DNA of 64,000 nt from Allium sativum (lineage: Eukaryota; Streptophyta; Magnoliopsida; Asparagales; Amaryllidaceae), in contig CM060915.1 in the NCBI GenBank assembly GCA_030737875.1, forward strand, positions 566,106,577-566,170,576, written 5' to 3'. Below the pieces are notes generated by a model. That model saw only the letters and a program-made list of their open reading frames with translations, was not told the origin of the DNA and did not search any database. Shown here in pieces: positions 33,232-44,640 of this stretch (the stretch's first letter is position 1; each line of letters starts with the position of its first letter). Made by a program: the position numbers and the translations under genes.

Positions 33232-34151
33232 TGTTAACCGCGTTGTGAAAACGCGGTTCAGAAAGTAATAAGTCAACTCAAGAAGCTGCTATAAAGCCAT
33301 ACGAGTTCATCAGGTTGTCAAAACCATATGGAAGTAATGCCGCATAAACGAGATAAGTAATGTCGTATTAATGACATTAGTTATGCCGTACAGACCATAG
33401 CCATGACGTACTACTCATCCCGCATTCACTATGCCGCGTGAGTCATCCCGCTGCAACCATGGCATAAGAGAAGCCATGTCGCATAAGTCATGCAACTAGT
33501 GATTCATGGCGTAAGCCATTCAATCCACAATCACGTAAGAATGTTTTTGCGAGGGATCACAGTAAAAGGGTGAGTTTTGAATGGGCTATCAACTGACCAC
33601 GTGGTGACATAAGAGGAAGGAAAAGCATGTCGTTGGTGAAAAAGCTTGACATCCAGAACGATTCAAATCGCTTCATCTCATGTCGTGAAAATGAAATCAA
33701 GCTGCAGGAAGAAAGCTTAAGATAGTTGTATCTAATATAAAATAAAGCAAGTCGTTCCCATCTGGTTGGGATCATATGTCCCAATGTGAAGAAAGCCAAG
33801 TCGTTTTTAATATAAGTGGACGCCATACCGTATACAAGACCATGCCGCAAGTCGCTATATCTATTAATGCCGCAAGCCAACTGAGAAGAAACATTCTGGT
33901 CGTACGAGGTCTGCACATGTTGACAACAGTAAAAAGGTGGAGCATACATCTTCATATAAAGGGAAAAGCACCAGATTGTTCGTAAACAAGAGGACACGTG
34001 GCCATGCAAGTGGACAAGGATTAATTTCGGTGTAAGGAAATGATCTGACAACTCATATATTTTTGCAGAGAACCGCATGGACCACATGAGATTAAAGACA
34101 ACCTGCACATTATATATTCAAAACAAATGGAAAAATTCATACCGTGTAAAT

Positions 34152-34704
34152 TAGGGCTGTCAATGGGTCGGGTCGGGTCAAATCGTGTTCGAGTTAAGTA
34201 CGGGTTGGGTCAGCTCAATCCGTTTATTAAACAGGTCGGTTTCGGGTTGACCCATTTATAATCGTGCGGGTCTCGGGTTTGATTCGTGTAACCCCTTAAG
34301 AAAAATATTTGTATAAAAAGATGTGAATGAACATGAAAACATGAAAGAATGGTATTGTCGTCATTCACTTGTTGTAAGCTAAGATGAGAATAAAAATGTA
34401 AAAAGTTGTTAATGTGGCAATAAATATGAAAACCTTAAAAATTGTTTAGTGTTAGTGTGTAAGAATAATTGAATAATGATAACATCCTTCAATTTCAAGC
34501 TAAGATGAAAATTTTACAATAATATAGAGCCCACAAACGGGTTAGTCGGGTCAATTTCGGGTTTCGCGGGTCAACCCTAAACTCACCCGTTTATAAACGG
34601 GTCAAAGTCGGGTTGACCCTAAAATGATCCGATATTAAACGGGTCAGGCCAACCCGCTAATTTCCCGTGCGGGTTTCGGTTCATGTTGGAAATTGACAGC
34701 CCTA
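34152..34704. mobile_element. hAT-like MITE (553 bp) inside the Tat 5' LTR
   Basis: Perfect 13-bp inverted termini TAGGGCTGTCAAT / ATTGACAGCCCTA, flanked by an 8-bp duplication GTGTAAAT (34144-34151) / GTATAAAT (34705-34712) with one mismatch. The 3' LTR has the uninterrupted site near 54182. Inside are GGGTCGGGTC-type runs common in this MITE class. 8-bp duplications are characteristic of hAT elements. Confidence 0.93.
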
Positions 34705-34830
34705 GTATAAATCATGGCGCAAGCAACTTCATATCGTAAGCCAAGTGAATTCATGCCGTATGACAGCTATAGACAGCTGTGTACAGCTGTACACCCTAAA
34801 TTACGAGTGTGCCGCTCCGTTTAAACATCT

Positions 34831-34840
34831 CCTATAAATA
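34831..34840 (+). promoter_or_regulatory. Tat LTR TATA box (5' LTR)
   Basis: CCTATAAATACCCC, conserved in the 3' LTR at 54297-54306. Confidence 0.6.
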
Positions 34841-35434
34841 CCCCTATACATCATACATGAAAGGGGACCGAAAATTCCACCTCGAAGGGCCGCCAAATCA
34901 TTTCTCCATCACTCTAAGCTCCATTCCAAGACCCATTAATGAATTTTCAAGATCAATCTATTTCTTTCAATAAAGGGATCAAATCTTCTCCAAACTCTAT
35001 TAGAAATCTCTCAATCTCAAATCAAGCTACTCTAATCTCTGCTAATTCTCTTTCAAGTCTGGATCTAACACAAATTCACCATGGAACTGATGAAGATCAT
35101 CTAATTGTTAAAGTGTTTGAAGATTCACACATCTACCGTCACAAAACAAGAGATCTAACCGAGTCCTTCATGAATTCAGTGAAATCAATAAAAGGAGATC
35201 CTCATAAAAGAGAGAAAGGAGTGATATGAACCAAAATCATGTATTTTGTAAACTCAAAAGTGCTAATAAAAATTGCTACCATAATGGACGTAGGTCTAAA
35301 CTAACCGAACCACTCTAAAATCTTGTGTTTTTACTTGTTTTTACATTTCGTGGCTCCATTTTTTTTCTATTTCATACCAATTGGTGAAGTGTTCTAAACA
35401 CCTTTGGTGTTGAGGTAATTTTTTGATTTCAACA

Positions 35435-35454
35435 TTTGGTTCCCACCTTGGAGC
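35435..35454 (+). other. Probable primer-binding site of the Tat element
   Basis: TTTGGTTCCCACCTTGGAGC follows the LTR end directly. This resembles the TTTGGTGCCCACCGTGGGGC-type sites I associate with Tat-lineage elements; it is not an initiator-Met site. The tRNA was not identified. Confidence 0.5.
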
Positions 35455-35586
35455 TACGTTCATACTCCTCTCAAGCTTAAGATCCTTGCAGTGAAGTTCT
35501 AAGCCCGCTTCTACTATAGATTATCTAATCTAAGATTTGGGCCAAGTGACGAATTCTCTCTGAAATTCAAAGCCTTATTCGAAATA

Positions 35587-37183
35587 ATGGCCAAATATAA
35601 GAAAAATGCAAGTAAAACCATTGGAGAAAATGATAACGTTGCTAAAGACGAAGCTACATCACTTACCAACCGCTTTAAAGTTGGAGAGAACTCAGTAGGT
35701 GTAGCCGGAGTAACCCAAGTTGAAATTGATGCCGTTGTGGCCATTCTAAACCAATGAATGGAGACTTCAAATAAAGATTTGATGGATTCTAATGATGCTT
35801 TGATGGAAAAAATGAATGCTCTTCTAAATGCTCAAGCAAACCCCGCTCCTTTTCAAAGGGTTTATGTCAACCATGAAGAGAACACGAACTTCGCAGCTTC
35901 TGATCATCATCGTAACAATAATATGGAAGGCCTCGATGGATTGGAAAGCGATAGGAACGAAGTTGAAGTTCAGGATTCAAAGACGAAAGCTAAAAACCAT
36001 TCCGATCGAAATATCCGACGAGTTACAAGTCCCGCCAAGTGGGCACCTCCCCAGAGGGGAGGTAAAAGACCTAGATCCTCTAATCGTGATCGTTTGCCAA
36101 GACGAGCATCCGGAAAAGAGATCCAAGTACGCTCTGCGGAACGACACAACTCGAAGGAATATATTGAGGACATGGTAAAGCAAATCATGAAAGATAGCAT
36201 GGTCGCAATGACAGTGAAAAAGAATGGGACTTCTCACCCAGCAAAAATCCGTTCACTAAACGGATTCGTAAAGCAGAATTCCCTAAGAAGTTTACTTATC
36301 GTACCTTGCCTCCATACAATGGGACTTCTGATCCAAATCCCTTCCTTTACAGATATGAATGACATATGAATGTAGCCAAAGCTACAAATGAGATTAAATG
36401 CCTATGCTTCCCTCTCTATCTAGAAGGCGTGGCATCATTATGGCTCACGAGGATGCCGCCCAAATCCGTTGATCTTTTTGATGATTTGACTTTGGAATTC
36501 AAAGAGCAGTTTAGGCTGCATGCTACAAAGGCTAAGGATGTTATTTATCTGACATCATTGAAGCAAAATCCAGGAGAGACTATGAAAGCTTTCCTCAAGA
36601 GGTTCAACGCTGCTTGTCTGAAGTTGGGAATCCCGAACCCCACATGATCTTAATGTCTTAAATTGGCACTATAGATGAGAAGAGCGAATTTGATAGATGG
36701 ATTAAAATGAAAGAACCAAACATGCTTGAAAAAATCTATAAAAAAGCAGAGAGTACATGAGAGTGGACAATAATCCTGTGATTATTCAGATTATTGATGG
36801 TAACCAATTTCTTGAAGCTACCACAAAATTCTACTACTAAATACATTCAGAAGAATCCCGAAGGTCAAAAGAGAGGAAATGACGGGAAAGACAATCGAGA
36901 TGGCAAGAAAACTCGCTTCTTTACACCCGTTGAATTCACCCCTCTAAATAATACTCCGGAGAACATCTACTTTTCCACCAAAGATGCTGAACACTATCCA
37001 GAACCACCATCGCTTAATATCTCTAAGAGAGCTGTGAATTCTGGAAAATTCTGTCGCTTTCACAATCAACCTGGGCATGCTACTAATGAATGCCAACACT
37101 TGAAGAACTTAATTGAGGAGTTGATTAGGAAGAATAAACTGCAGCAATATGTGAAAATTCACAAGCTACGAATCCTTTTGTAA
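35587..37183 (+). pseudogene. Tat-type gag, broken
   Basis: An ATG at 35587 opens a frame of 57 codons (MAKYKKNASKT...), stopped by TGA at 35755 and continuing in frame as METSNKDLMDSNDALMEK. A second segment in other frames gives YRTLPPYNGTSDPNPFLYRY and, from 36366, the capsid core ECL-type block (LYLEGVASLWLTRMPPKSVD, LEFKEQFRLHA, LKQNPGETMKAFLKRFN), then a stop. The last segment (36794-37183) ends with the cysteine/histidine knuckle CRFHNQPGHATNECQHLK followed by LIEELIRKNKL, a signature of Tat/Retand/Ogre gags. There are at least three breaks, and no pol follows. Confidence 0.85.
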
Positions 37184-37867
37184 CTCCCGAGGGGAAAGAG
37201 ACATCAAATGGTCAATCCGGTCAAAGCAACAAAACTCCAGCACGAGTTAATGCAAGGTCGGTCATAAACTAGTGACCAATGGTGGTGCTCCAACTTTAAT
37301 GGCTAGGAGTAAGTGATCATCATCGCCACAACTTTATTTCATTCTTTACTTCATGTTGTATTCAAAATTCTCATAAAATTGTCTATAATATTTTACAAAC
37401 GCTGTACTGAACAATTAGCTCTGTGATTAAAAGAATATCTACCTGAATAAATTCCTTACTTGCAAAAATATTTGTCAAATCAAAATTTTCTTAAAGATGA
37501 TTTTATATTGTAGGCCATCAATCGAGCGCTTGTTCCTTTGAAATCAGACGAAGCATAACGACCCCAACAACACTAGTTCAGGCGTCAAATACTGTATATA
37601 TCAACATGCACAAATGTGACCATAGAAAAGCGCCACCTTGAAAAGTGAATGGGAATATTCGTAAAGATTCAAATAGCGAGCAAGCGCCACGACAAACAAA
37701 TGAGAGGGTTGTAACCTTTGTCGAGAGGGCATTTTCCAAAATGAGAGGTCCAAGGCCCCAACTCCTGAATTGAGATAGCCTGTCATGTCGAGCGTCCGAT
37801 AAAGAAACTGGCGCCAGCCCCATTAAATGATGTAACAAGAAAAACCCTCCACAATAAAGCAAACACT
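37184..37867. other. Tat element non-coding 3' region, part 1
   Basis: No protease, reverse transcriptase or integrase motif in any frame. The minus frame at 37578-37979 mostly reads through the minisatellite. Confidence 0.6.
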
Positions 37868-38027
37868 TCCCGAGTGAAGTGCCAAAGACCTCCAAAAGAG
37901 GGGGCACTAAATCCAAAGACCTCCCCGAACGGGGGACACTAAATCCAAAGACCTCCCCTAGCGGGGGCACTAAATCCAAAGATCTCCCCTAGCGGGGGCA
38001 CTAAATTCAAAGACCTCCTTGTTGTAA
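37868..38027. repeat. 31-bp hairpin minisatellite, left part
   Basis: About five units of AAAGACCTCCCCTAGCGGGG-GCACTAAATCC. Each contains the dyad CTCCCC...GCGGGG. The array is split by a 6.4-kb solo LTR and resumes at 44470. Confidence 0.9.
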
Positions 38028-38274
38028 TAACCCGGAAATCTGGGCCAGTTTAAAATTTTTATTTTGGCAATTTTAGCGAATTTTGAACATTTAAAATAGA
38101 TTATTTTAAATAATAACGACCAGAAATTTATTTTGAATGGAATTCGAACGTATATATTATATACGTCGTCGTTAGAATATAATAATTATATAAATAATTA
38201 TAATAGAATTGAAAATGGCGCGGTAGTTCGATAATTCGATTTCAAACTTCAATTGAATGTACCGGGTGCAAAAC

Positions 38275-38700
38275 AATCCGGATTTTAGCGAAACCGAAAA
38301 CATTAGGATCTAATTGAGAATAACTTTCCAACGAATCCGACGAATTGAAATTTCATAACGGGAATCAAAAGATATGTCCAGTTGAAGATTCTGAATAGTC
38401 GCTATGGAATTCAGGCCCTTAAAAATAGACATTTTGCAAATGACCTCGGATTTCGACGAAACCACTTTTGTTGGGTCCGTGATGTCAACTTATTGCTAGG
38501 TTTTAAATTTCATAATTTTTCGAATCAATATGTGAGCGTGGCAAAGGAAAACGCATTTGACCAGTTTCAGTTGATTTTAATCGACTGGAAAATGGCCATT
38601 TTTCAAACGGTCTCAGAATTCGACGAAACTAGTTTTGTTAGGACCGTATCGTCAATACGAAGCTAGAAAATATTTTTTTGGGATTTATAGAGTTAGTATG
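38275..38700. repeat. Diverged ~170-bp tandem repeats with a CGACGAAAC dyad
   Basis: Three units begin near 38283, 38455 and 38624 around a motif like CGACGAAACTAGTTTTGTTA, close to the dyad ACGAAAC-NN-GTTTCGT. The same motif at similar spacing is in 53110-53830 (minus) and 60735-61290. Confidence 0.7.
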
Positions 38701-39898
38701 TGACCCCAGTAAATTGAAATGCGCGTTTAAATTCAATATATAGAGTTACATGTTGATTTTAACGGAAACTGATTGTAACGATCGAATTAGCCTACGATAC
38801 ATATCCCATTGTGTTCGGAATGGGGGTAATTAGCTATGGACAACAGGTGGTGGGCCTCGTTTTGAGGTCGAAATAAAAAGTCAACTTTTTGTAAATAAAA
38901 TAATTAAATAAATTAAACTCTCCCTCTCTCCTCTCTATATTCCTCTGCCCCCCCTTTTATTTCAAACCTGATTGAGAATTTAAAAAGAAAAGAAAAGAAA
39001 AGAAAGAGACGGAGGAGCCGCCGCTCCTCCGACGAGATGCGCCACCGCGCCCCGAAGAGCGCGCCACCGCAAAGCAGGCGCGACAACCTCCCTCCTACCC
39101 CTCTTCTTCTCCTCCTCGTCGAACCTACCTGGAACCCCCAAAACCCCACCAAAAACGCACCGCACCCCCTACCTGGCCACCGCCTACACCGCCGCTTCCC
39201 CCCAGTCGACTTCCGCACCTTCCCTCGCCACCTGCGAGCTATCCAGTGTCCTCCCCTTCTTCTTCTCCAACGCAGGCCCCTTTCCCTCCTTTTTAGTCCA
39301 TTGTAAGTTTTTCTATTTATTGTTTTAATTTATATTGAATGATCAGTATAAAAATGTAATCTTTTAGATAAGAATGATTATATTTTTATTCATATAAAAG
39401 CTAGGATTTTTATTGTTTAAAGATTCGATTTAAAACTGAAAAGATTATATTTTTATTTATAAAAATATAATTTTTATAGGAGTACGAAGTTAAAAATATA
39501 ATTTTTATTAGGTTAGAGTAATAAAAATTGGATTTTTATTTATGTGGATGGCAAAGAAAGATGAGATTTTTACATAGAGAGAGTTATAATTTTTATAAAT
39601 AAAAAGGTTTGATTTTTAATTAACTAAAGATGCGATTTTATAATGTAAACATCGTAGGAAAATAAGATTTTTGAAAACAAAAAGAAGTGATTTTGAATAT
39701 ATATATATGACGATATAAAATTATAATTTTTAGTTATGTTTTTAGCATATAAAGATTAGATCTTTATTGATATGAGCAAAGATGTGATTTTTATATTAGT
39801 GATGATATAAAAATATAATCTTTATTATATGAATACCGTTGTAAAAATAGAATTTTTATTTATATATGTAGAGAAATAAAAATCTGATTTTTACATAA

Positions 39899-40098
39899 TG
39901 AATAACGAAGTAAAAATTCAATTTTTATATATTGAATAGCGAAGTAAAAATTCGATTTTTATATATTGAATAGCGAAGTAAAAAATTCGATTTTTATATA
40001 TTGAATAGCGAAGTAAAAATTCGATTTTTATATATTGAATAGCGAAGTAAAAATTCGATTTTTATATATTGAATAGCGAAGTAAAAATGTGATTTTTA
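39899..40098. repeat. 34-bp minisatellite, six copies
   Basis: Unit GAATAGCGAAGTAAAAATTC plus GATTTTTATATATT, nearly identical copies. It includes the dyad AAAAATTCGATTTTT. Looser versions of the core extend back to about 39340. A TATA-like TTATAAATATATAC follows at about 40230. Confidence 0.9.
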
Positions 40099-41014
40099 CA
40101 TATGTAGAGAATACGGGCAACGAAAGTGACAAGAGGCAAGAACGGCGAAGATTTCTACCCAAGAAGAGTCGTGGCGTTGGATTAACAATTCTATGAGAAC
40201 TTCTCACCTTTCAATTTAATTTTTCTAGTTATAAATATATACTAGGATGCAGACGGTTTTTAGTAGCACCCGACACCCGTCGTCCACAGACCATGGACGG
40301 CTTGTATGCTTGTTTGTTTGATTTTGATGTGTAGTTGATTGTGTGATGTGATGTGATGTGAAATGAAATAAAATATTTATATAGTTAAAAATATTTTATA
40401 GTTAAAAATAGAATTTTTAACGTGCATATGAAATGAAATAAAAATAAACAAATCAGACGATTTGTTTATATACACACATTTGACTGATGTTGATTGGGAC
40501 GATAAATTTTACACATCGCCCAACCGCACAAATAAAATCTGTGTTTGATTGTTTGAAACCCCACACGGGTATTGGGATGATATTTGACGTACACTAATCC
40601 CGATTGTTTAGTTGTATGTCGATCGATTGATTGACAGACTGTTATAAGCGTTGAATATTTATATTTGATGCTTATACAGTGTAGAACGCACTTTGGATGA
40701 TGGTTGATGATTTATCGTTGCTGTTATATACGTGTGGTAGAAAATCCATATAATTAACATTATATGGTAATTGATTGGGCCTCATTCCAGTTTTGAAATA
40801 GCAATTTTTGAAAAAGCAATATTCGAAATAGCAATTTTTGAAATAGCAATATTTGAAATAGAAGTATTTGAAATAGAAATATTTGAAATAGAATATTTGA
40901 AAATAGGAAGATATGAAGCCGTGTTGATTAGATTGACGCCATTTTGACGTGAACGATATTTATATCGATTTTATTCATTCTATAATGAATATCGAAAGTG
41001 ATCTCAAAATCTGA

Positions 41015-41370
41015 TATTTCGAAAGTAAATGAATTCAAATTGAAATTGAATATAAATGAATTCGAATTGAAATTGAATATAAATGAATTCGAATTGAAAT
41101 TGAATATAAATGAATTCGAATTGAAATTGAATATAAGTGAAATTCGAATTGAAATTGAATATAAATGAATTCGAATTGAAATTGAATATAAATGAATTCG
41201 AATTGAAATTGAATATAAATGAATTCGAATTGAAATTGAATATAAATGAATTCGAATTGAAATTGAATATAAATGAATTCGAATTGAAATTGAATATAAA
41301 TGAATTCGAATTGAAATTGAATATAAATGAATTCGAATTGAAATTGAATATAAATGAATTCAAATTGAAA
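41015..41370. repeat. 27-bp minisatellite, about 13 copies
   Basis: Unit AATGAATTCGAATTGAAATT plus GAATATA. Because 27 is a multiple of three, both strands show long repetitive open frames (41004-41363 minus, 41137-41379 plus) that are not genes. Confidence 0.93.
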
Positions 41371-42124
41371 TCGATTTGAAATGAATTTAAAACGATTTAT
41401 AAAATTCGTTTCGAAAGGAAATCGACGAAGTATATATTATATATATAATATATAATGGCCTGAATAGAACGCGCCGCGCTGCGGCAGTTCGTGAATTTCG
41501 ACCATTGACTTCGAACGGATATTACGGGAGATCCGACCGTCGGATTCTCCTAAAACCGGAACCGTTGGGTTTGTATCGAAAAGAGCTTTCTAACGAATAT
41601 TAGAAATTTGAAATCTAACGGTTGGATTTGGAATTATGTCCAAATCAAATTTGAAAAAGGTCGCTGTAAGTGCAGTTCGATAGCCGTTGATGGAAATCGA
41701 CTGTACGGGCCTTGATAAAATTATTAAAAATAGTAATAATTTGTGTAAAATCATAAGAAATGATTTAGAAAGAATTGGGATGAAAACTCCATATTTGAAA
41801 AGATAAAAATAGATTTTTATCGAAATGAACTAGTTTTGAACTAGAATTATAATTCTATTTATTTTTAAATAAATAAATTGAATTTAAAATGGTTTTGAAA
41901 ATAACCAGAACTTCCAATGATTGCATTGGAATGGATTTGAATTGAAATTGTCTTCGGAATATTTCGATGTTGGATTTCGTGATTATACAGATGTTGTTAT
42001 GGAAATTTGAAAGATATAGATATATATATCGTTATTTCCAATACGATATCTGTTGGTCGTAGAATTCGATATTGAATATAAGCCGATATATTTTCTATTC
42101 AGAGCCTTGTATTTAATATCAAAT

Positions 42125-42390
42125 GTGATTTGGGTTTGTCGTGAATGGTGTCTTGACTAACACTGTTCTTGAACCCAGTTGAGAAAAGATTAAATCTTTT
42201 TATTTAGATTTAATGAAGTGTACCAATTAAATGATATTTAATTGGAATTGAATTGATATTGATTTTTGGGTTTATCGTGGACAGTGTTTTAAATAACACT
42301 CGTTCTTTAACCCGGTAATTAATGGAATGTGACTTTGGGTTTATCGTGAACCGTGTTTTAAAATGACACTGATTCTTTAACCCAGTTAAC
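42125..42390. repeat. Three imperfect hairpin repeats
   Basis: Near 42128, 42266 and 42331 the sequence runs TTTGGGTTTATCGTGAACCG to TTCTTTAACCCAG with GTGTT...ACAC inside. Each copy can pair GGGTT with AACCC and GTGT with ACAC. Spacers and loops vary while the pairing ends are kept. Confidence 0.65.
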
Positions 42391-44469
42391 GATTAAAACT
42401 AAGTGGAGTTTTAATGAATCTTTAATTAGATTGAAATGATCGAGAATGGAGTATCACCAGTTTTGCTCCAAGCGATAGTTAAATCTTTAATTAGATTTGA
42501 ACGTGAAATGGTAATTGAATTTACCGATAACACCGTAGTGTTAGATATGAAGTATTACCAGTTTTACTTCATGGGATGAATAGGTTGGGATTGGGAAATT
42601 AAAACAAATGATTACTTCGGTAAAGTTCGTTAATCCCGACTAGTTTGAATTGATATTCAAAAGTAGATTAAAGAATAAATTCAAGGAATTTATCTTGGAT
42701 AAATTTAATGGGAACCTTCCCCTATGAATGTGAAATTTAGAAACTAATTGTCGGTTAGCCAAGCAGAATGGTTTTCTGGATATTGATCCGATGTTGGTTT
42801 CGGCCTTCGGGGTTAATATTTGGGAAATTATTCTCTTGATTAATTTACGGTTAGTGACTGATGAATTGGAATGAGGCGTATGTTGTGTTTGTGTAACACT
42901 TATTTAAAATATACACGAGTTATTCGGAAAGACCGGGTTTATCCCATTCTGAATAACTGATACGACGATAAGTCGAAGATGAAGACGGTGGTTGAAGACC
43001 GGAAGTCTTCACATCGTTTGGGTGATTACTGATGATCTTGATTGGGCTGTACACCCAAGATGAGGGAATCAATCGGTGGTCGTCCAGATGTGCTTGGAGA
43101 TCGATGGATATGCGAGGAAAGTGCCTCCGGTTTCATTCAGACCCAGAACGGACTTGTAAATGGACTGTGTGTCTGACATTGGATTTCATTCTGTGTGACT
43201 GATATCGGTTGCATAGAGTGGTTTGCCTGTGTGGCATGCTAAGATGCAATTGATTGGGGCTTCTGTTGAAAAGCAAAGTCTTATGGTGATGATCAAAGCA
43301 CAGCCTGTGTGGCATAACTTTGTGTAACTTGAATTCGCGAGCCTCACACCCCGGTTGTGAACCAGAAACGGGAGAGGACATCAGGGAGGGTATGCGTTTC
43401 CTTCTAGCTAGGGTGGTGTCAGTGACCTACCAGCCCTGACATTTATATACTTTTCACCTGTGTGGTTGTTGCTGTTGCGAGGCGCCTCGGTTTGATCGGA
43501 CGATCCAGGTCCGATGGAGTCATTCGTTGGCTCATTTACGCCCCAAAGGGCGGGGAAACGTAGTGTTCAGGCATAATAACCCACATCGGTGGACCGGCCC
43601 TAACGATCTAAAGGGTTGATGCGTTCTGATCCTGAGGCTCGGGCTAGAGAGTCTCGAATCGGTTGAGGACTATCTTTTGCCTCGGTTCATAGATGGAAAC
43701 CTAATTTCCAAATACGTGACTTTGCGATTTTGATTGTATAACCTATATATGGCGACATAGTGGTATGGGGCATTCATGCCGCCTATGATTGATACTTATG
43801 ATTTGAAGTTGTTTTATACACTATACACTTATAATAGTATCAAATGATTTCTTTTAAACGTATCAAGCATTCTTGGCTATTATAAGGTAAAAACCCTATC
43901 CCCCGGCTTGCGTTGCATTATGTGAAAGGACCTGGGTCTTATAATAGCTTCATTTTTCTTTATTTAGCATTGCGCTATTGTTTTATGCACTGGTATTCTT
44001 GGGAGGAAACCCGTTCCGTGTTATACGGGGTGGTCCCTTGATTTACATAACTTTAAAAATAAAGATTAACTGCTTTAGTTATCACACCAGTCCCATGACT
44101 GACCTGGAGTTTAATGTTTTAACCTAAACTCTGGGGGCCTTATTTTGACACGGGCAGCTAGTAGTTTTGGTTTTGCAGATTTACATTCACAGGATCCTGG
44201 TTTACAGCTGGAACGATATCCGGAAAGCTTTGTATTCGTATATCTCTTCTAGTTGTGTATTGTATTATTTTCCGCTGCTATGTATTTAAATGTAATTTAA
44301 ATCTCTGATATTTCTGTGTAATATTCATTTATACTCTGTATATTCTTGTATTCTGATGCATTGTTGTAATATACAATGAAATGTTCTCCCGTCTACGTTA
44401 TATTTTGTGGCTTGTTCTCGAACTATCCGCGCTTTCCTCACCGGGGAAGTTACGGGTTTTCACACTTGT

Positions 44470-44640
44470 GCTGGAGCACTAAATCAATAGACCTCCCCGA
44501 GCGGGGGTACTAAATCCAAAGTCCTCCCGAAGCGGGGGCACCAAATCCAAAGTCCACCCCTAGCTGGGGCACCAAATAAAAAGTCCTCCCCTAGCGGAAG
44601 CACTAAATTCAGAGACCCTCCCGAGCGGGGGCGCAAGGAT
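44470..44640. repeat. 31-bp hairpin minisatellite, right part
   Basis: Continuation of 37868-38027, with five to six more diverged units (CCTCCCGAGCGGGGGC and variants). Confidence 0.88.

Larger units (their letters stand above)
33232..35434 (+). repeat. Tat element 5' LTR (2203 bp including a MITE)
   Basis: Starts TGTTAACCGCGTTG and ends GATTTCAACA. Without the 553-bp MITE and its duplication it is about 1642 bp, matching the 1620 bp of the 3' LTR without its insert. The frames 33557-34108 (minus) and 34939-35229 lie in the LTR and are probably incidental. Confidence 0.88.
38033..44464 (+). mobile_element. Giant solo LTR (6432 bp) inserted in the minisatellite
   Basis: Starts TGTAATAACCCGG and ends ACGGGTTTTCACA. 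It is flanked by CTTGT on both sides (38028-38032 and 44465-44469), and the 31-bp minisatellite continues on either side. No primer site, polypurine tract, gag or pol was found inside, so it reads as a single LTR left by LTR-LTR recombination. It is related to the LTR parts at 58130-59500 and 60512 onward, and shares the CCAGTCCCATGACTGACC block (44088-44105). It contains three further tandem arrays and a GC-rich segment (38990-39300). Its frames (38913-39306, 43133-43381) look incidental. Confidence 0.85.

Noticed and set aside
33557..34108. 183-codon minus-strand frame in the Tat 5' LTR
   Set aside because: Corresponding 3' LTR frame is shorter and broken; no domain; lies in U3.
38913..39306. 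Overlapping frames on both strands in a GC-rich stretch of the solo LTR
   Set aside because: Low-complexity proline/arginine/leucine translations in several frames at once; position matches GC-rich segments in the other giant LTRs.
41004..41379. Long repetitive proteins (NSFIFNF... and NEFELKLNI...)
   Set aside because: By-product of a 27-bp minisatellite readable in both directions.
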